Source: Nitrospira sp. (lineage in GTDB: Bacteria > Nitrospirota > Nitrospiria > Nitrospirales > Nitrospiraceae). From it: a stretch of DNA of 64,000 bases. Below the pieces are notes generated by a model, which ran no database searches, was not told the DNA's origin, and saw only the letters and a list, made by a program, of their open reading frames with translations. A program made the translations under genes and the position numbers. The stretch spans positions 186,001 through 250,000 of the forward strand of contig JARFXO010000001.1 of assembly GCA_029194665.1 (NCBI GenBank), in the 5' to 3' direction. Shown here in pieces: positions 43,092 through 52,317 of the stretch (position 1 is its first letter; the number at the start of each line of letters is the position of its first letter).

Positions 43092-45785
43092 TTACGCCTG
43101 TTCAACACTGACCCAGATCTGTTTGAACGACGGGACACCGGTCGCGGCATCAACCGACACCGGCATTAAGTCCTTCACAGGAGGTTCATTAAAATGCTCA
43201 GGAAAAAAACAGGTGCCTGGAGCGATGGACTGATCCGCCTGCACCGCGAGCTGAAGAGAACCACGATCGGAGGTCAAACGCACCTTCGCACCGTCTTGCA
43301 ATCCGAGACGCTCCATGTCCCCTATATTCATCCGCAGCTTCCCTGTGTTCGGAGCAATCTTCATAAGCCCTGGCGCTTGCGTGGACAATTTCCCCGAATG
43401 CACCAATAACTGTCCCATCAATAGAGAAAAGGGGCGCGTATTCTCTCCAGATGACGGACCCTGTTGATAACGAGCCTTGACCTCCACTGCGTAGTCGCTG
43501 GACAAATACTGGTCAGGGACAGGCATCACTTTACGGGGTTGCCCGAGATTATAGTATCCGGGCAAAAGCTTCATAATCTCAGCTTGAATATCATTCGCCG
43601 ATTGGTATTCCCATCGGCATCCCATGGCATTCGCAAGAGCTGTCATGATGTGCCAGTCCGGCAGGCTCTCTCCAAGCGGATCCATCGCCTGACGAACGCG
43701 CAGCACGCGACCTTCAAGATTTGTAAAGGTGCCGTCCTTCTCCGCATAGGTGCAAGCAGGAAGCACAAAATGAGCCAATTTCCCCGTCTCAGTCAAGAAA
43801 GGATCTTGCACGATTAACAGTTCGAGTCGTTCAAGAGCGGCTCGCACCTCCATCGACGCCGGCAAGGTGGCGAGCGGATTTTCCCCTAGAATGTACAGGG
43901 CTTTAATCCGTCCACTCTTGCATCGCTTCAAGATCTCGATGAGATGCGCTCCCGATCCGACAGGGGGGAGTGACGTTTCCCATGCTTTGGCGAACCGGTC
44001 CCGAACTGCTGGATCATCAAACCGAGCCTGACCTGGGAGAAACTCCGGTACTGCGCCCATATCAACGGCCCCTTGTTCATTCGGCTCCTCCGTCACGGTG
44101 TTCACACCGCAACCCGCTCGTCCGAGCTTGCCGGTGATCCAGGCGAGATCCATCAGTTTTAAGACGTTCTGATAGCCGTTCGTTCGTCTGACAATCCCTT
44201 CCGCACACAGGATGATCGACCTCGACGATTCGGCAAAAATAGCCGCAACCTCTCGGAAGGCTTCGACGGGAGAGCCGGTCTGAGCCGCTAGGCGCTCCAA
44301 CGAAACATTCCCCACCGCGTTTTTGAGTGCCTCAAACGCTTGGGGGTGTTTCTCAACAACCTCTTCATCCACCAAATCCTGATCGATGGTCGTCTTGACC
44401 AACCCATCGATCACGGCACCCTCTGTGCCGGGCTTGATTAAAAACGGGTGGGATGCCAACTTTGCAATATTCGTCATGGCGCTGTCGAACGTCATCACCT
44501 GAGCCTTGTAGACCCGTATGGCTTCTTTGATTCGCACGGCGGTCAAGGGGTTCGTCTCGGTAATATTAGAGCCGAACAACATGATGGCTTTCGCTTTCGT
44601 CAGATCTTCCCAATCATTCGGCATTCTCCCCAGCCCCGTGGCCCGTTTGGACGCTAGGACAAAATTCATATGGCCGTAGCGGGCGCTACTATCGATCTGG
44701 TTGGTTCCAAAGCCAGTGCGCATAAGCTTCTGAAACAAATACAGCTCTTCGTTCGTGCAGCGGGCCGTAACAAGGCCACCGATGGCATCGGCACCGGATT
44801 TCCCCTTAATTTCGGCCAATCGGTCTACGAGCAGGTGCATCGTTTCCAGCCAAGGCTTTTGCACCAGCCGACCCCCTTCGCGGACAAGGGGTTGTGTAAG
44901 GCGGCTCTTACTGTCGAGATATTCGAACCCAAAACGTCCACGTACGCAGAGCCCGCCGTGCCCCTTGGCGGTTTCCGATCGGTCGCCCCACTTGTTCTTC
45001 CAGGATAACGGGGAGGTGATTCGGACCACCTCTTCATCTTTCGTTTCCAGATAGAGTTGGCAACCGTCTCCGCAGTAGTTGCAAGTCGTCGTCGTCTTCT
45101 TCATCTGCCACGGCTTATACAGATACTTGGAAAACTTGTTCGTGATGGCGCCGACCGGACAAACTGCCAAACAATCTCCGCAGAATTCACAATCGAGGGC
45201 GAGGTCGCCCTTTGCCACGACCTGGTTGAATCCACCCTTCTTCATGAACTGCAAGGCATCGATCATCAACACATCCTTGCAAACATTGATGCATTCCGCA
45301 CATGCGATGCAGCGATTCATGTTGAAGTCGAGCACGGGACTGCGTGTATCTTCCGGAATGAATTTCTGCTTCGCATTGGCCAGATTTGTCACGCCATGCT
45401 GGAAGGCCATATCTTGTAGTTCACAATGTCCGTCCGCATCGCACACCGGGCAGTCGAGCGGATGCACCGACAGGTGTTTCTCGACGGCTTTCTTTCGCGC
45501 AAGAAAGAGATCCTCTCCCTCTGTACGGATCACCATTCCCGCCGCTGCCTTGGCGGTGCAGGACCGAACCGGAGCTTTCTTCCCCTCCTGCATGACGAGA
45601 CACATGCCGCAAGAGCCGAAGGGGTCGAAGGTGTAGTGATAGCACATGGCCGGGATGATCTTGCCGGTCATGGCGATGACGTCGTACAACGACACCCCGT
45701 CCTTTGCCGTGACGGACTTCCCGTCAATGCTCAATTCGATCGTTGTCGCTTCAACGTCTGGATTAGTAGCCGGCTTCAGGCCCAT
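43092..45785 (-). CDS. nuoG: NADH-quinone oxidoreductase subunit G
   Basis: An 897-residue subunit. The [2Fe-2S] ferredoxin domain has Cys48, Cys59, Cys62 and Cys76 (AMCYHYTFDPFGSCGMCLVM, RSCTA). HPLDCPVCDADGHCELQDMA gives the His/Cys cluster. Two [4Fe-4S] sites follow in CIACAECINVC and CEFCGDCLAVCPVGA. A molybdopterin-oxidoreductase-like domain begins TTCNYCGDGCQLYLETKD and runs to the end with a dinucleotide-binding-type C-terminal domain. NuoE and NuoF, its usual NADH-oxidising partners, are not encoded here, so the electron input may be ferredoxin or an unlinked NuoEF. An 88-bp gap separates it from nuoD. Confidence 0.95.
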   Translation of the reverse strand: MGLKPATNPDVEATTIELSIDGKSVTAKDGVSLYDVIAMTGKIIPAMCYHYTFDPFGSCGMCLVMQEGKKAPVRSCTAKAAAGMVIRTEGEDLFLARKKAVEKHLSVHPLDCPVCDADGHCELQDMAFQHGVTNLANAKQKFIPEDTRSPVLDFNMNRCIACAECINVCKDVLMIDALQFMKKGGFNQVVAKGDLALDCEFCGDCLAVCPVGAITNKFSKYLYKPWQMKKTTTTCNYCGDGCQLYLETKDEEVVRITSPLSWKNKWGDRSETAKGHGGLCVRGRFGFEYLDSKSRLTQPLVREGGRLVQKPWLETMHLLVDRLAEIKGKSGADAIGGLVTARCTNEELYLFQKLMRTGFGTNQIDSSARYGHMNFVLASKRATGLGRMPNDWEDLTKAKAIMLFGSNITETNPLTAVRIKEAIRVYKAQVMTFDSAMTNIAKLASHPFLIKPGTEGAVIDGLVKTTIDQDLVDEEVVEKHPQAFEALKNAVGNVSLERLAAQTGSPVEAFREVAAIFAESSRSIILCAEGIVRRTNGYQNVLKLMDLAWITGKLGRAGCGVNTVTEEPNEQGAVDMGAVPEFLPGQARFDDPAVRDRFAKAWETSLPPVGSGAHLIEILKRCKSGRIKALYILGENPLATLPASMEVRAALERLELLIVQDPFLTETGKLAHFVLPACTYAEKDGTFTNLEGRVLRVRQAMDPLGESLPDWHIMTALANAMGCRWEYQSANDIQAEIMKLLPGYYNLGQPRKVMPVPDQYLSSDYAVEVKARYQQGPSSGENTRPFSLLMGQLLVHSGKLSTQAPGLMKIAPNTGKLRMNIGDMERLGLQDGAKVRLTSDRGSLQLAVQADQSIAPGTCFFPEHFNEPPVKDLMPVSVDAATGVPSFKQIWVSVEQA

Positions 45786-45873
45786 TGTTGCCTCGTTATT
45801 CGTTCAACGTTACTCGGTAATTGCAAGAGATGCAGCAGTTCTGTAACGGTTCACGATTCACGTTTAACGCTTC

Positions 45874-47118
45874 CTAGCGGTCGCATTCACCCATCACGAT
45901 ATCGTACGTACCGAAGATGGTACAGGCATCAGAGATCATATAGCCTCTGGCCATATGATCGAACGCGCCCATGTGCACAAACGAAGGGGCGCGAATCTTG
46001 AGTCGATAGGGCTTTCCTCCCCCGGTACTGACGATGTAGAAACCCAATTCTCCCTTGTGGGCCTCAGTGCCGCAGTAGATTTCTCCTGGCGGAGCATCAA
46101 ACCCCTGCGAGAAGAGTTTGAACTGTTGGATCATTGCCTCTAGGTTTGTAAAAACCCGTTCTTTCGGCGGCAGCGTCACGCTGGGAACATCCGCCATGAT
46201 GGGCCCGTCCTGCATCTGCTCCAGACATTGGCGAATGATCTTGACGCTTTCGTAGAGCTCCATCACTCGAATCCAGTAACGATCGTACGTATCCCCATTT
46301 TTTCCGACTGGCACGCTGAACTCGCACTTTGGATAGGCGCTATAGGGCTCGTATTTACGAAGATCGTAGTCCACACCGGACCCGCGAAGAACCGGGCCGC
46401 TCAGACCAAAACTGACCGCATCTTCGGCGGAGATCACGGCGACCCCCTTGGTGCGCCCGAGCCAAATGCGGTTTCTCTCGAGAAACACCTGATATTCGTC
46501 GATCTTCGGCGGGAAATAGTCCAAGAACTGTTTGAGCTTGTCGATCAATGACGAAGTCAAGTCCCGCTCAACCCCGCCGATTCGGTACCAGCTGGTCGTA
46601 AGCCGAGCTCCGCACAGCTCGTCGAACCAATCGAGCAGGATTTCCCGATCCCGAAAACAATAAAAAAAGACGGTCATAGCCCCGATGTCAAGCGCCTGGG
46701 CGCTCAGCCAAAATTGGTGTCCAATGATCCGCTGAACCTCCGCCACGATCGTCCTGAGATATTCCGCCCGCTCTGGAACTTGTAAATTCAAGAGTTTTTC
46801 AACGGCACGGCAATAGGCAAAGTTGTTGTACATCGCGCAGACATAGTCGAGCCGGTCCGTATGAGGAATGAACTGATGATACGTGCCGTCCTCAGCAAGC
46901 TTTTCTACTCCTCGGTGGAGGTACCCCATTACCGGAGTAGATTTCACCAAGCGCTCCCCTTCCAGCTCTAGAATGACCTTCAGCACACCGTGCGTACTCG
47001 GGTGTTGAGGTCCCATGTTGAGCAGGAGTTCCTCGGTTCGCAGTGTCGGAAGCGTCTCGCTCTCCGGATGTTCCGGGTTGATCTTATAGACGGTGGTTCT
47101 TTGGTCTTCGAATGCCAT
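45874..47118 (-). CDS. nuoD: NADH-quinone oxidoreductase subunit D
   Basis: A 414-residue 49-kDa-type subunit forming the quinone pocket with NuoB. Marks: MGPQHPSTHGVLKVILELEGE with the conserved His region, GYLHRGVEKLAEDGTY, DRLDYVCAMYNNFAYCRAVEKL, and C-terminal YCGTEAHKGELGFYIVSTGGGKPYRLKIRAPSFVHM ending IVMGECDR. Length and ending match non-fused NuoD. It follows nuoC by 14 bp. Confidence 0.97.
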   Translation of the reverse strand: MAFEDQRTTVYKINPEHPESETLPTLRTEELLLNMGPQHPSTHGVLKVILELEGERLVKSTPVMGYLHRGVEKLAEDGTYHQFIPHTDRLDYVCAMYNNFAYCRAVEKLLNLQVPERAEYLRTIVAEVQRIIGHQFWLSAQALDIGAMTVFFYCFRDREILLDWFDELCGARLTTSWYRIGGVERDLTSSLIDKLKQFLDYFPPKIDEYQVFLERNRIWLGRTKGVAVISAEDAVSFGLSGPVLRGSGVDYDLRKYEPYSAYPKCEFSVPVGKNGDTYDRYWIRVMELYESVKIIRQCLEQMQDGPIMADVPSVTLPPKERVFTNLEAMIQQFKLFSQGFDAPPGEIYCGTEAHKGELGFYIVSTGGGKPYRLKIRAPSFVHMGAFDHMARGYMISDACTIFGTYDIVMGECDR

Positions 47119-47132
47119 GCCGGTGGAGGCTC

Positions 47133-47630
47133 CTATCGAGGCACTTCATCTAGAAAATCAAACGTGTCCCGCCAGCCCTTTCCACGGAGTGGAAAATCCT
47201 TACGCAGCGGATAACCTTCCGCATAATCATCAGGCATTAAAATCCGACGAAGGTCGGGATGGTTTCGAAACCGGATACCCATCATGTCGAAGACTTCGCG
47301 TTCCATGAAATCGGCACCTTTCCAAAGATCCGTCAAGGAATCCACGACACAATCCGATTCAGGCACCCGTGTCTTGAGTCGAAGGCGATGTCGCTTCCTA
47401 ATCGAGTAGATCTCCCACACGACTTCGAATCGCGCTTCGTCATCAGGCCAATCCACGGAACTCACATGAACGATATAATCGAAATCCATCCCAGGATCGT
47501 TTCGCAGAAACTGAGCAACTTCATGAAGTTTGTCTCGGGAGACGGTCACTGCCGCGTCACCGCGCCACTCAACCAGCCCGGTGATCTCGACCGAAAACGT
47601 CTGCTGCATTCGCTGGAGCAGTGGATGCAT
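47133..47630 (-). CDS. nuoC: NADH-quinone oxidoreductase subunit C
   Basis: A 165-residue 30-kDa-type subunit. Marks: FIVHVSSVDWPDDEARFEVVWEIYSIRKRHRLRLKTRVPESD, WKGADFMEREVFDMMGIRFRNHPDLRRILMPDDYAEGYPLRKDFPLRG, the last being the classical NuoC signature. It is separate from nuoD, unlike the NuoCD fusion of enterobacteria. It follows nuoB by 9 bp. Confidence 0.97.
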   Translation of the reverse strand: MHPLLQRMQQTFSVEITGLVEWRGDAAVTVSRDKLHEVAQFLRNDPGMDFDYIVHVSSVDWPDDEARFEVVWEIYSIRKRHRLRLKTRVPESDCVVDSLTDLWKGADFMEREVFDMMGIRFRNHPDLRRILMPDDYAEGYPLRKDFPLRGKGWRDTFDFLDEVPR

Positions 47631-47639
47631 AACGGCGCC

Positions 47640-48167
47640 TTACGCCTTCAAACTGGCCTTGACCTGCTCCGGTTGAGTCACAAACACACGTTTTTGCATG
47701 ATGCGCTCCTGCAGTTTTAGAATGCCGTCCAAGAGGGCCTCCGGAGTCGGAGGGCAACCGGGCACATAAATGTCAACGGGAATAAATCGATCGACTCCCT
47801 GCACGACACTGTAACTGTCATAGATGTTTCCCGAGGTGGCACAGGACCCCATCGCAATCACATATTTAGGTTCGGGCATTTGGTCGTAAATTTTTCGGAT
47901 CACCGGCGCCATGCGCCGGCACACGGTTCCGGCGACGATCATCAAATCCGACTGTCGCGGTGAACCACGAAACACTCCTGCCCCGAACCGATCCATATCG
48001 TACCGAGAAGAAACGGCGGCCATCATCTCGATAGCGCAGCAAGCCAGTCCAAAGGTCATCGGCCAGAGAGAACCCTTCCTCGCCCAGTTGACGGCTTTTT
48101 CGAGAGACCCCGTGATGACATCCGGAGCTCCGTCTTTCTCCTGACGTCCCAGCTGGATTAGTCCCAT
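47640..48167 (-). CDS. nuoB: NADH-quinone oxidoreductase subunit B
   Basis: A 175-residue PSST-type subunit holding the N2 [4Fe-4S] cluster. The Cys pair and others are in [47 protein letters not shown] and [21 protein letters not shown] 48167 is chosen; a longer frame from 48224 would overlap nuoA by 50 bp and adds a leader without family similarity. It follows nuoA by 7 bp. Confidence 0.97.
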   Translation of the reverse strand: MGLIQLGRQEKDGAPDVITGSLEKAVNWARKGSLWPMTFGLACCAIEMMAAVSSRYDMDRFGAGVFRGSPRQSDLMIVAGTVCRRMAPVIRKIYDQMPEPKYVIAMGSCATSGNIYDSYSVVQGVDRFIPVDIYVPGCPPTPEALLDGILKLQERIMQKRVFVTQPEQVKASLKA

Positions 48168-48174
48168 ACAACCC

Positions 48175-48558
48175 TCAGTCCCACTCCAGCGCGCCTTTTC
48201 GCCAGGCATACACGTAAGCCACAATGAACAATCCTATAAAAATCATCATTTCAATCAACCCAATCACCCCGATCTTGGTAAATACGACGGCCCAAGGATA
48301 GAGAAAGATCACTTCAATGTCGAAGATGACGAACAACATCGCAAAAATGTAATACCTGACCGGAAACGGCATACGGGCATCGGAAAATGGTTCCGCTCCA
48401 CACTCGTAGGTCGACAATTTTTCCGGTTCCGGATACCTGGGCTGCACAAAATAACTGACGAGCAAAGTCACTACCCCAAAAATCAGCGTTACCACGATAA
48501 AGAGAAAGACCGGAAAAAACTTCGTCAGATATTCAAGAAGAGCTTCGGTTCCAGTCAT
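48175..48558 (-). CDS. nuoA: NADH-quinone oxidoreductase subunit A
   Basis: A 127-residue, three-helix membrane subunit and first gene of the cluster. Marks: [48 protein letters not shown], the typical quinone-site loop with ECG and the FDIE helix. It begins [28 protein letters not shown]. The nuo promoter should lie in the upstream gap (48559-49120), transcribed toward lower coordinates. Confidence 0.97.
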   Translation of the reverse strand: MTGTEALLEYLTKFFPVFLFIVVTLIFGVVTLLVSYFVQPRYPEPEKLSTYECGAEPFSDARMPFPVRYYIFAMLFVIFDIEVIFLYPWAVVFTKIGVIGLIEMMIFIGLFIVAYVYAWRKGALEWD

Positions 48559-49055
48559 TTAGTTTCTGCTCTCACAAAGTATTGACCTTGAAAGGGTATT
48601 AGAGATCTGATGCGTGAAATTTTAGTGCCCGGATCTCGGGGATAGCAAGCGAACAAAGGACCTAATTCCGGGCGGACCCGAAAGTCCTAGGAATGGCAGT
48701 CTGTGAGTGGAGAGATAGGTTGAAGGATTAGGTTCTTGCTGCAACAAAACTCAGGCATCAACCGCCTAATCTCTTTCGCGTTGTTCATCGTCCATCCCGC
48801 AGGAGGATGGTCCAGCGTGAGAACTCTCCCATTCCGATTCGAGAGGAGAAAACGCCTTGACCTTTCGCCGCCGATGGATCTGTGTTTCGATTCGTTTCTC
48901 CTGGCGAGAGCCCATCGAGAGACGCTGATCCTTTTGTTCATCACCATTCATCGTCGGTCACGCCCCTCCCCGGAGAGACAAGGGATGACAACATTGCTTC
49001 CACGTTATCATCGGAGCGAACGGCCCGTCAAACTCGACCGATCCAGTTCAAATTC
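48559..49055. other. Intergenic region between nuoA and the OmpA-family gene
   Basis: About 500 bp without a recognisable gene. It must carry the nuo promoter on the minus strand and, at its end, the OmpA promoter on the plus strand. Short frames in both directions are Arg/Ser-rich and look non-coding. Confidence 0.6.
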
Positions 49056-49083
49056 TTGACAACACAGCGTCTTTTGCTATGTT
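49056..49083 (+). promoter_or_regulatory. Sigma-70-type promoter for the OmpA-family gene
   Basis: TTGACA (49056-49061) and TATGTT (49078-49083) with a 16-base spacer. It lies 37 bases before the start codon at 49121, giving a short leader of about 30 bases. AGAAGGAAC just before the ATG provides the ribosome binding site. Confidence 0.72.
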
Positions 49084-49120
49084 TTTTCAAGCAACCCTGG
49101 CCTCAGAAGGAACCTAATCT

Positions 49121-50680
49121 ATGAAAACCCTGGCGTCCCTCGTCTTAGTCCTCTGTTCAGGAGCCGGCCTCTCACTTGAGGCAGTGCTGGCAGAGACACC
49201 AGAGATCGATTCTATTCGGTTTTCGCAGGCGGCACTCGCCTTTTCCAGTGGCGCCATCCAGAAAACATCCCCGATCGACGGAACCGTAAACTTGATAACC
49301 GGCGATAATCAGTCAACAGGTAATCGCATGCTTCTTGGCAAGCGAGATTCACTCTATCTCAAACTCAACAACCCAACCGACGTGGCAGTGGGTGACCTCT
49401 TCACCGTCTACCGGCGGGTTCGGAAAGTGTTCCATCCTGTGACGAAGGAATATCTCGGCTTTGTGATGAATCGCTCAGCGGTCGTGAGGGTGACCGCTGC
49501 CGACCACGCTCTCACGACCGCTGAGGCCGTGCTGAGCTACGGATCGATTTCCCCTGGTGACCCTGTCATGCGCTTTGCGCCTCTGGCTCCAGATATCGAG
49601 GCGAGCCCCGCGTCGAACATCCCCGACATCGAGGGTATGATCATTGAGCTCCAGGCCGACCGGACGATGACGCTGGTCTCACAGTCAAACGTTGTGTACT
49701 TGGATCGAGGGAGGGAAGATGGACTAAAGACCGGCGAATTCCTCGATATCCATCGGCACAGCGCCGGGCTTCCTCCACGAAAGATCGGCCAACTCAAGGT
49801 CCTATCGGTAGAAGCTCATACAGCAGCAGCTCTCGTATTTAAGGCCAACACCCGCGTCATCACAGGAGACCGGTTCAAACGAGTTGGATACGCCGCACCC
49901 CTCACCAAGCCTGTAGGCGCAAGCCCGGAGTTGCCCACCACTCAGGCCGGTCAAACGGTCCAGGCTGATCCGGTATCCAGCAAGCTGAAAATGCAGGATG
50001 CATCCGGACAAAGCCGGGTCAACCTTGGGGACCTCGCGAAGTTCCTGCGCTACGACTCAGGGGATGCGGCTATCAAGACAGAAAATTACCAAGTGCTCGA
50101 TCAGTTGATCGAATACCTGCGCGGGAGCGGCGACATGAGGATGATCCGAATCGAGGGTCATACGGATAACGTGGAGATCGGCCCTTCGCTCAAGTCGCGG
50201 TATCCAAGCAATTGGGAGTTGTCCAAAGTGCGCGCTAACGGCGTCCTCCGCTATCTCATGGAAAAAGGTGGCGTGGAGCCGGGACGGATCAGTGCGGTGG
50301 GACTAGGAGACACCAAACCAACAGCCGCAAATACGGCGGAGGAGGGCCGCGCGAGGAATCGACGCGTGGAAATCCTTCTCTATGCTCCTGATGCTCCGAC
50401 GCTTAAACCTGACGCACAGACTCAAGTACAAAGGCTCGAACACAATGCATCGAGTTTGAGTGCACGAGACGGCAACGACCCATCCTTCCTTCCACCTGCT
50501 GCATCAGACCCAGCTGGCTCCTCTGCGCGAGGAACCCTCTCCCTCAGCGATTCCACCCAGGTTTCTGTGAAGGACGGATCAGGTGCCGCCAATAACCCCG
50601 ATGCGAGTGATGCCCTTTCCGCAGCCGGTAATAAGCTGGATACCCTGCCTCAGCCAACCGCCGGGACTCCGGCGGAATAG
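49121..50680 (+). CDS. OmpA-family peptidoglycan-binding protein
   Basis: A 519-residue exported protein. The signal peptide (1-24) ends AVLAE. The N-terminal half has two beta-rich repeats with GDxF turns (NPTDVAVGDLFTVYRRVRKV, then DGLKTGEFLDIHRHSAG), similar to LysM-adjacent or FlgT-like modules seen in Nitrospira OmpA proteins. The OmpA-like domain (about 325-425) has MIRIEGHTDNVEIG, WELSKVRANGVLRYLMEKG and SAVGLGDTKPTAANTAEEGRARNRRVEILL. The last 90 residues are low-complexity Ser/Ala/Asp. It likely tethers the outer membrane to the cell wall. Confidence 0.88.
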   Translation: MKTLASLVLVLCSGAGLSLEAVLAETPEIDSIRFSQAALAFSSGAIQKTSPIDGTVNLITGDNQSTGNRMLLGKRDSLYLKLNNPTDVAVGDLFTVYRRVRKVFHPVTKEYLGFVMNRSAVVRVTAADHALTTAEAVLSYGSISPGDPVMRFAPLAPDIEASPASNIPDIEGMIIELQADRTMTLVSQSNVVYLDRGREDGLKTGEFLDIHRHSAGLPPRKIGQLKVLSVEAHTAAALVFKANTRVITGDRFKRVGYAAPLTKPVGASPELPTTQAGQTVQADPVSSKLKMQDASGQSRVNLGDLAKFLRYDSGDAAIKTENYQVLDQLIEYLRGSGDMRMIRIEGHTDNVEIGPSLKSRYPSNWELSKVRANGVLRYLMEKGGVEPGRISAVGLGDTKPTAANTAEEGRARNRRVEILLYAPDAPTLKPDAQTQVQRLEHNASSLSARDGNDPSFLPPAASDPAGSSARGTLSLSDSTQVSVKDGSGAANNPDASDALSAAGNKLDTLPQPTAGTPAE

Positions 50681-50688
50681 CATCGACT

Positions 50689-50826
50689 TAGCAGGCTGCG
50701 GAAAACCCCTCCCTCAGTACCTCCGAGAGCCTCAGGACGAACGGAGCGGTCACTGAATATACTGGGGATCCAGATCGTGCTGCGCTCACCGAAACCGACC
50801 AAATCGAATTTGTCCGCAGCCTGCTA
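50689..50826. mobile_element. MITE-like element with 14-bp terminal inverted repeats
   Basis: TAGCAGGCTGCGGA (50689-50702) is repeated inverted as TCCGCAGCCTGCTA (50813-50826), perfect over 14 bp and spanning 138 bp. The outermost TA at both ends could be a TA target duplication. There is no coding frame inside. It follows the OmpA gene stop by 8 bp. It could be a miniature transposable element or an extended terminator-like hairpin. Confidence 0.6.
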
Positions 50827-50835
50827 GACGGTAGC

Positions 50836-50916
50836 CTAAACACTCTTTTTGTACACGATTAGCCCACCGATGAGGAGTGCACCCATCACCAATGCGAACA
50901 ACCACATCATATCCAT
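50836..50916 (-). CDS. 26-residue single-helix membrane peptide
   Basis: A small gene with ATG 50916, stop TAG at 50836-50838. The ribosome binding site AAGGAG sits 6 bases upstream of the ATG. The peptide begins MDMMWLFALVMGALLIGGLI and ends VYKKSV: one hydrophobic helix followed by a positively charged end. This matches the style of small auxiliary membrane subunits, but no partner gene is adjacent and I do not recognise it. The MITE-like element lies 10 bp past its stop. Confidence 0.6.
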   Translation of the reverse strand: MDMMWLFALVMGALLIGGLIVYKKSV

Positions 50917-51150
50917 AACGGCTCCTTTCAATAGGTCGTTAATGACAACGTGAAATCTTGTCATCCAAAAGGAGCAACTCTTGTGCTCAACGCATTCCAA
51001 CGAGACCGCCTCAGAACTCGGCCAAAATAGACGCACCACACATCACGTCCGCGTGAGTGATTCACCGGGGAGGGGGTAAATATCCTCAAGACTGTCTATT
51101 TGCTTAGACAGATGAAACCGTCAGGATCTCCATTGGCAGATAGGCGGCTG

Positions 51151-52095
51151 CTAGCCAAAATGCTCACGCCCATGCGGTGTGGTCAAATCTTGGTTGGGGC
51201 CGATCGGGACAATACGGGTGGGATTGATGTCGTCGTGCGTCACGTAGTAATGCCGCTTAATATGGTCGAAATTCACGGTATCGGCAATCCCGTCGGTTTG
51301 GTAGAGGTCTTTGAGATACCCGAAGAGATTGGGATAATCGATGATCCGCCGGACATTGCACTTAAAATGTCCGTGGTAGACCGCATCGAACCGAACCAAC
51401 GTGACAAACAGTCGCCAGTCGGTTTCCACGAAGTCCAGCCCGAAGAGGTAACGCCGACCTGCCAGGCGCGTTTCGAGCTGATCCAGCGCGGCAAACAACC
51501 GCCGTGCCGCCCGTTCATACGCGGGTTGTGATGTCGCGAATCCTGCTCGATAGACTCCGTCGTTCACGTCTTCGTAAATGAATGTGTTGAGCTCGTCGAT
51601 CTCTTGCTGCAGGCCATCCGGGTACAAATCGACCGGGCTTTTGGTAAATCGATCGAACTCACCGTTGAAGATTCTCATTAGATCATCATCGGAGTTGGTC
51701 ACGATTCGTTTGGTCACGCAATCCCAGAGCACTGGGACCGTCATGCGACCGATATAGTTTGGATCGGTCGCATGATACGCTTCATGGAGAAACTGAAATC
51801 CATTGATAGGATCAATGGAATGTCCAGCACCTTCTCGAAACGCCCATCCTTGCTCGTCACGAATAGGATCCACGACCGTCATCCCGACCACATCTTCAAG
51901 CCGCTTTAACTTGCGCACGATGATCGTGCGGTGGGCCCAGGGACAGGCCAATGAGACATAGAGATGATAGCGACCACATTCAGCTGGATAGCCGGAGCCA
52001 CCGTCCGCCGTGACCCATTGTCGGAACACATCCGGCTGACGTTGGAACTCACCGGCCGGCGATTGTTCATCTGGAAATTGGGCTTGAATTTTCAT
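51151..52095 (-). CDS. yqjG: Glutathionyl-hydroquinone reductase (YqjG/PcpF-like)
   Basis: A 314-residue Xi-class GST-fold enzyme. The catalytic Cys51 lies in LYVSLACPWAHRTIIVRKLKRLED. Other marks: VDPIRDEQGWAF, YIGRMTVPVLWDCVTKRIVTNSD, FIYEDVNDGVYRAGFATSQPAYE and RYLFGLDFVETDWRLFVTLVRFDAVYHGHFKCN, YPNLFGYLKDLYQ. These enzymes reduce glutathionyl-hydroquinones. Whether the cell makes glutathione is not visible here. It stands alone and is transcribed toward the OmpA gene. Confidence 0.94.
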   Translation of the reverse strand: MKIQAQFPDEQSPAGEFQRQPDVFRQWVTADGGSGYPAECGRYHLYVSLACPWAHRTIIVRKLKRLEDVVGMTVVDPIRDEQGWAFREGAGHSIDPINGFQFLHEAYHATDPNYIGRMTVPVLWDCVTKRIVTNSDDDLMRIFNGEFDRFTKSPVDLYPDGLQQEIDELNTFIYEDVNDGVYRAGFATSQPAYERAARRLFAALDQLETRLAGRRYLFGLDFVETDWRLFVTLVRFDAVYHGHFKCNVRRIIDYPNLFGYLKDLYQTDGIADTVNFDHIKRHYYVTHDDINPTRIVPIGPNQDLTTPHGREHFG

Positions 52096-52317
52096 ACGGA
52101 GCCGCTTCCTCGAACCAGTATCTCATATCCACAGCCGAGGATGTTGGGAAGTCTCAGCGTATAACTGTCGCATTTCGCCACGGCGTGAGATTCTCCTGGT
52201 GGCAAAAAGCCTCGGATCTCCGTTTTCGCACGAGAAAAGCAATAGGTTCGCGAGGCACGTCCCATGCGACAGGCTTGATGGGAGCCAGGATGAATCTGAG
52301 GTCGAGGGGTAGACCAG

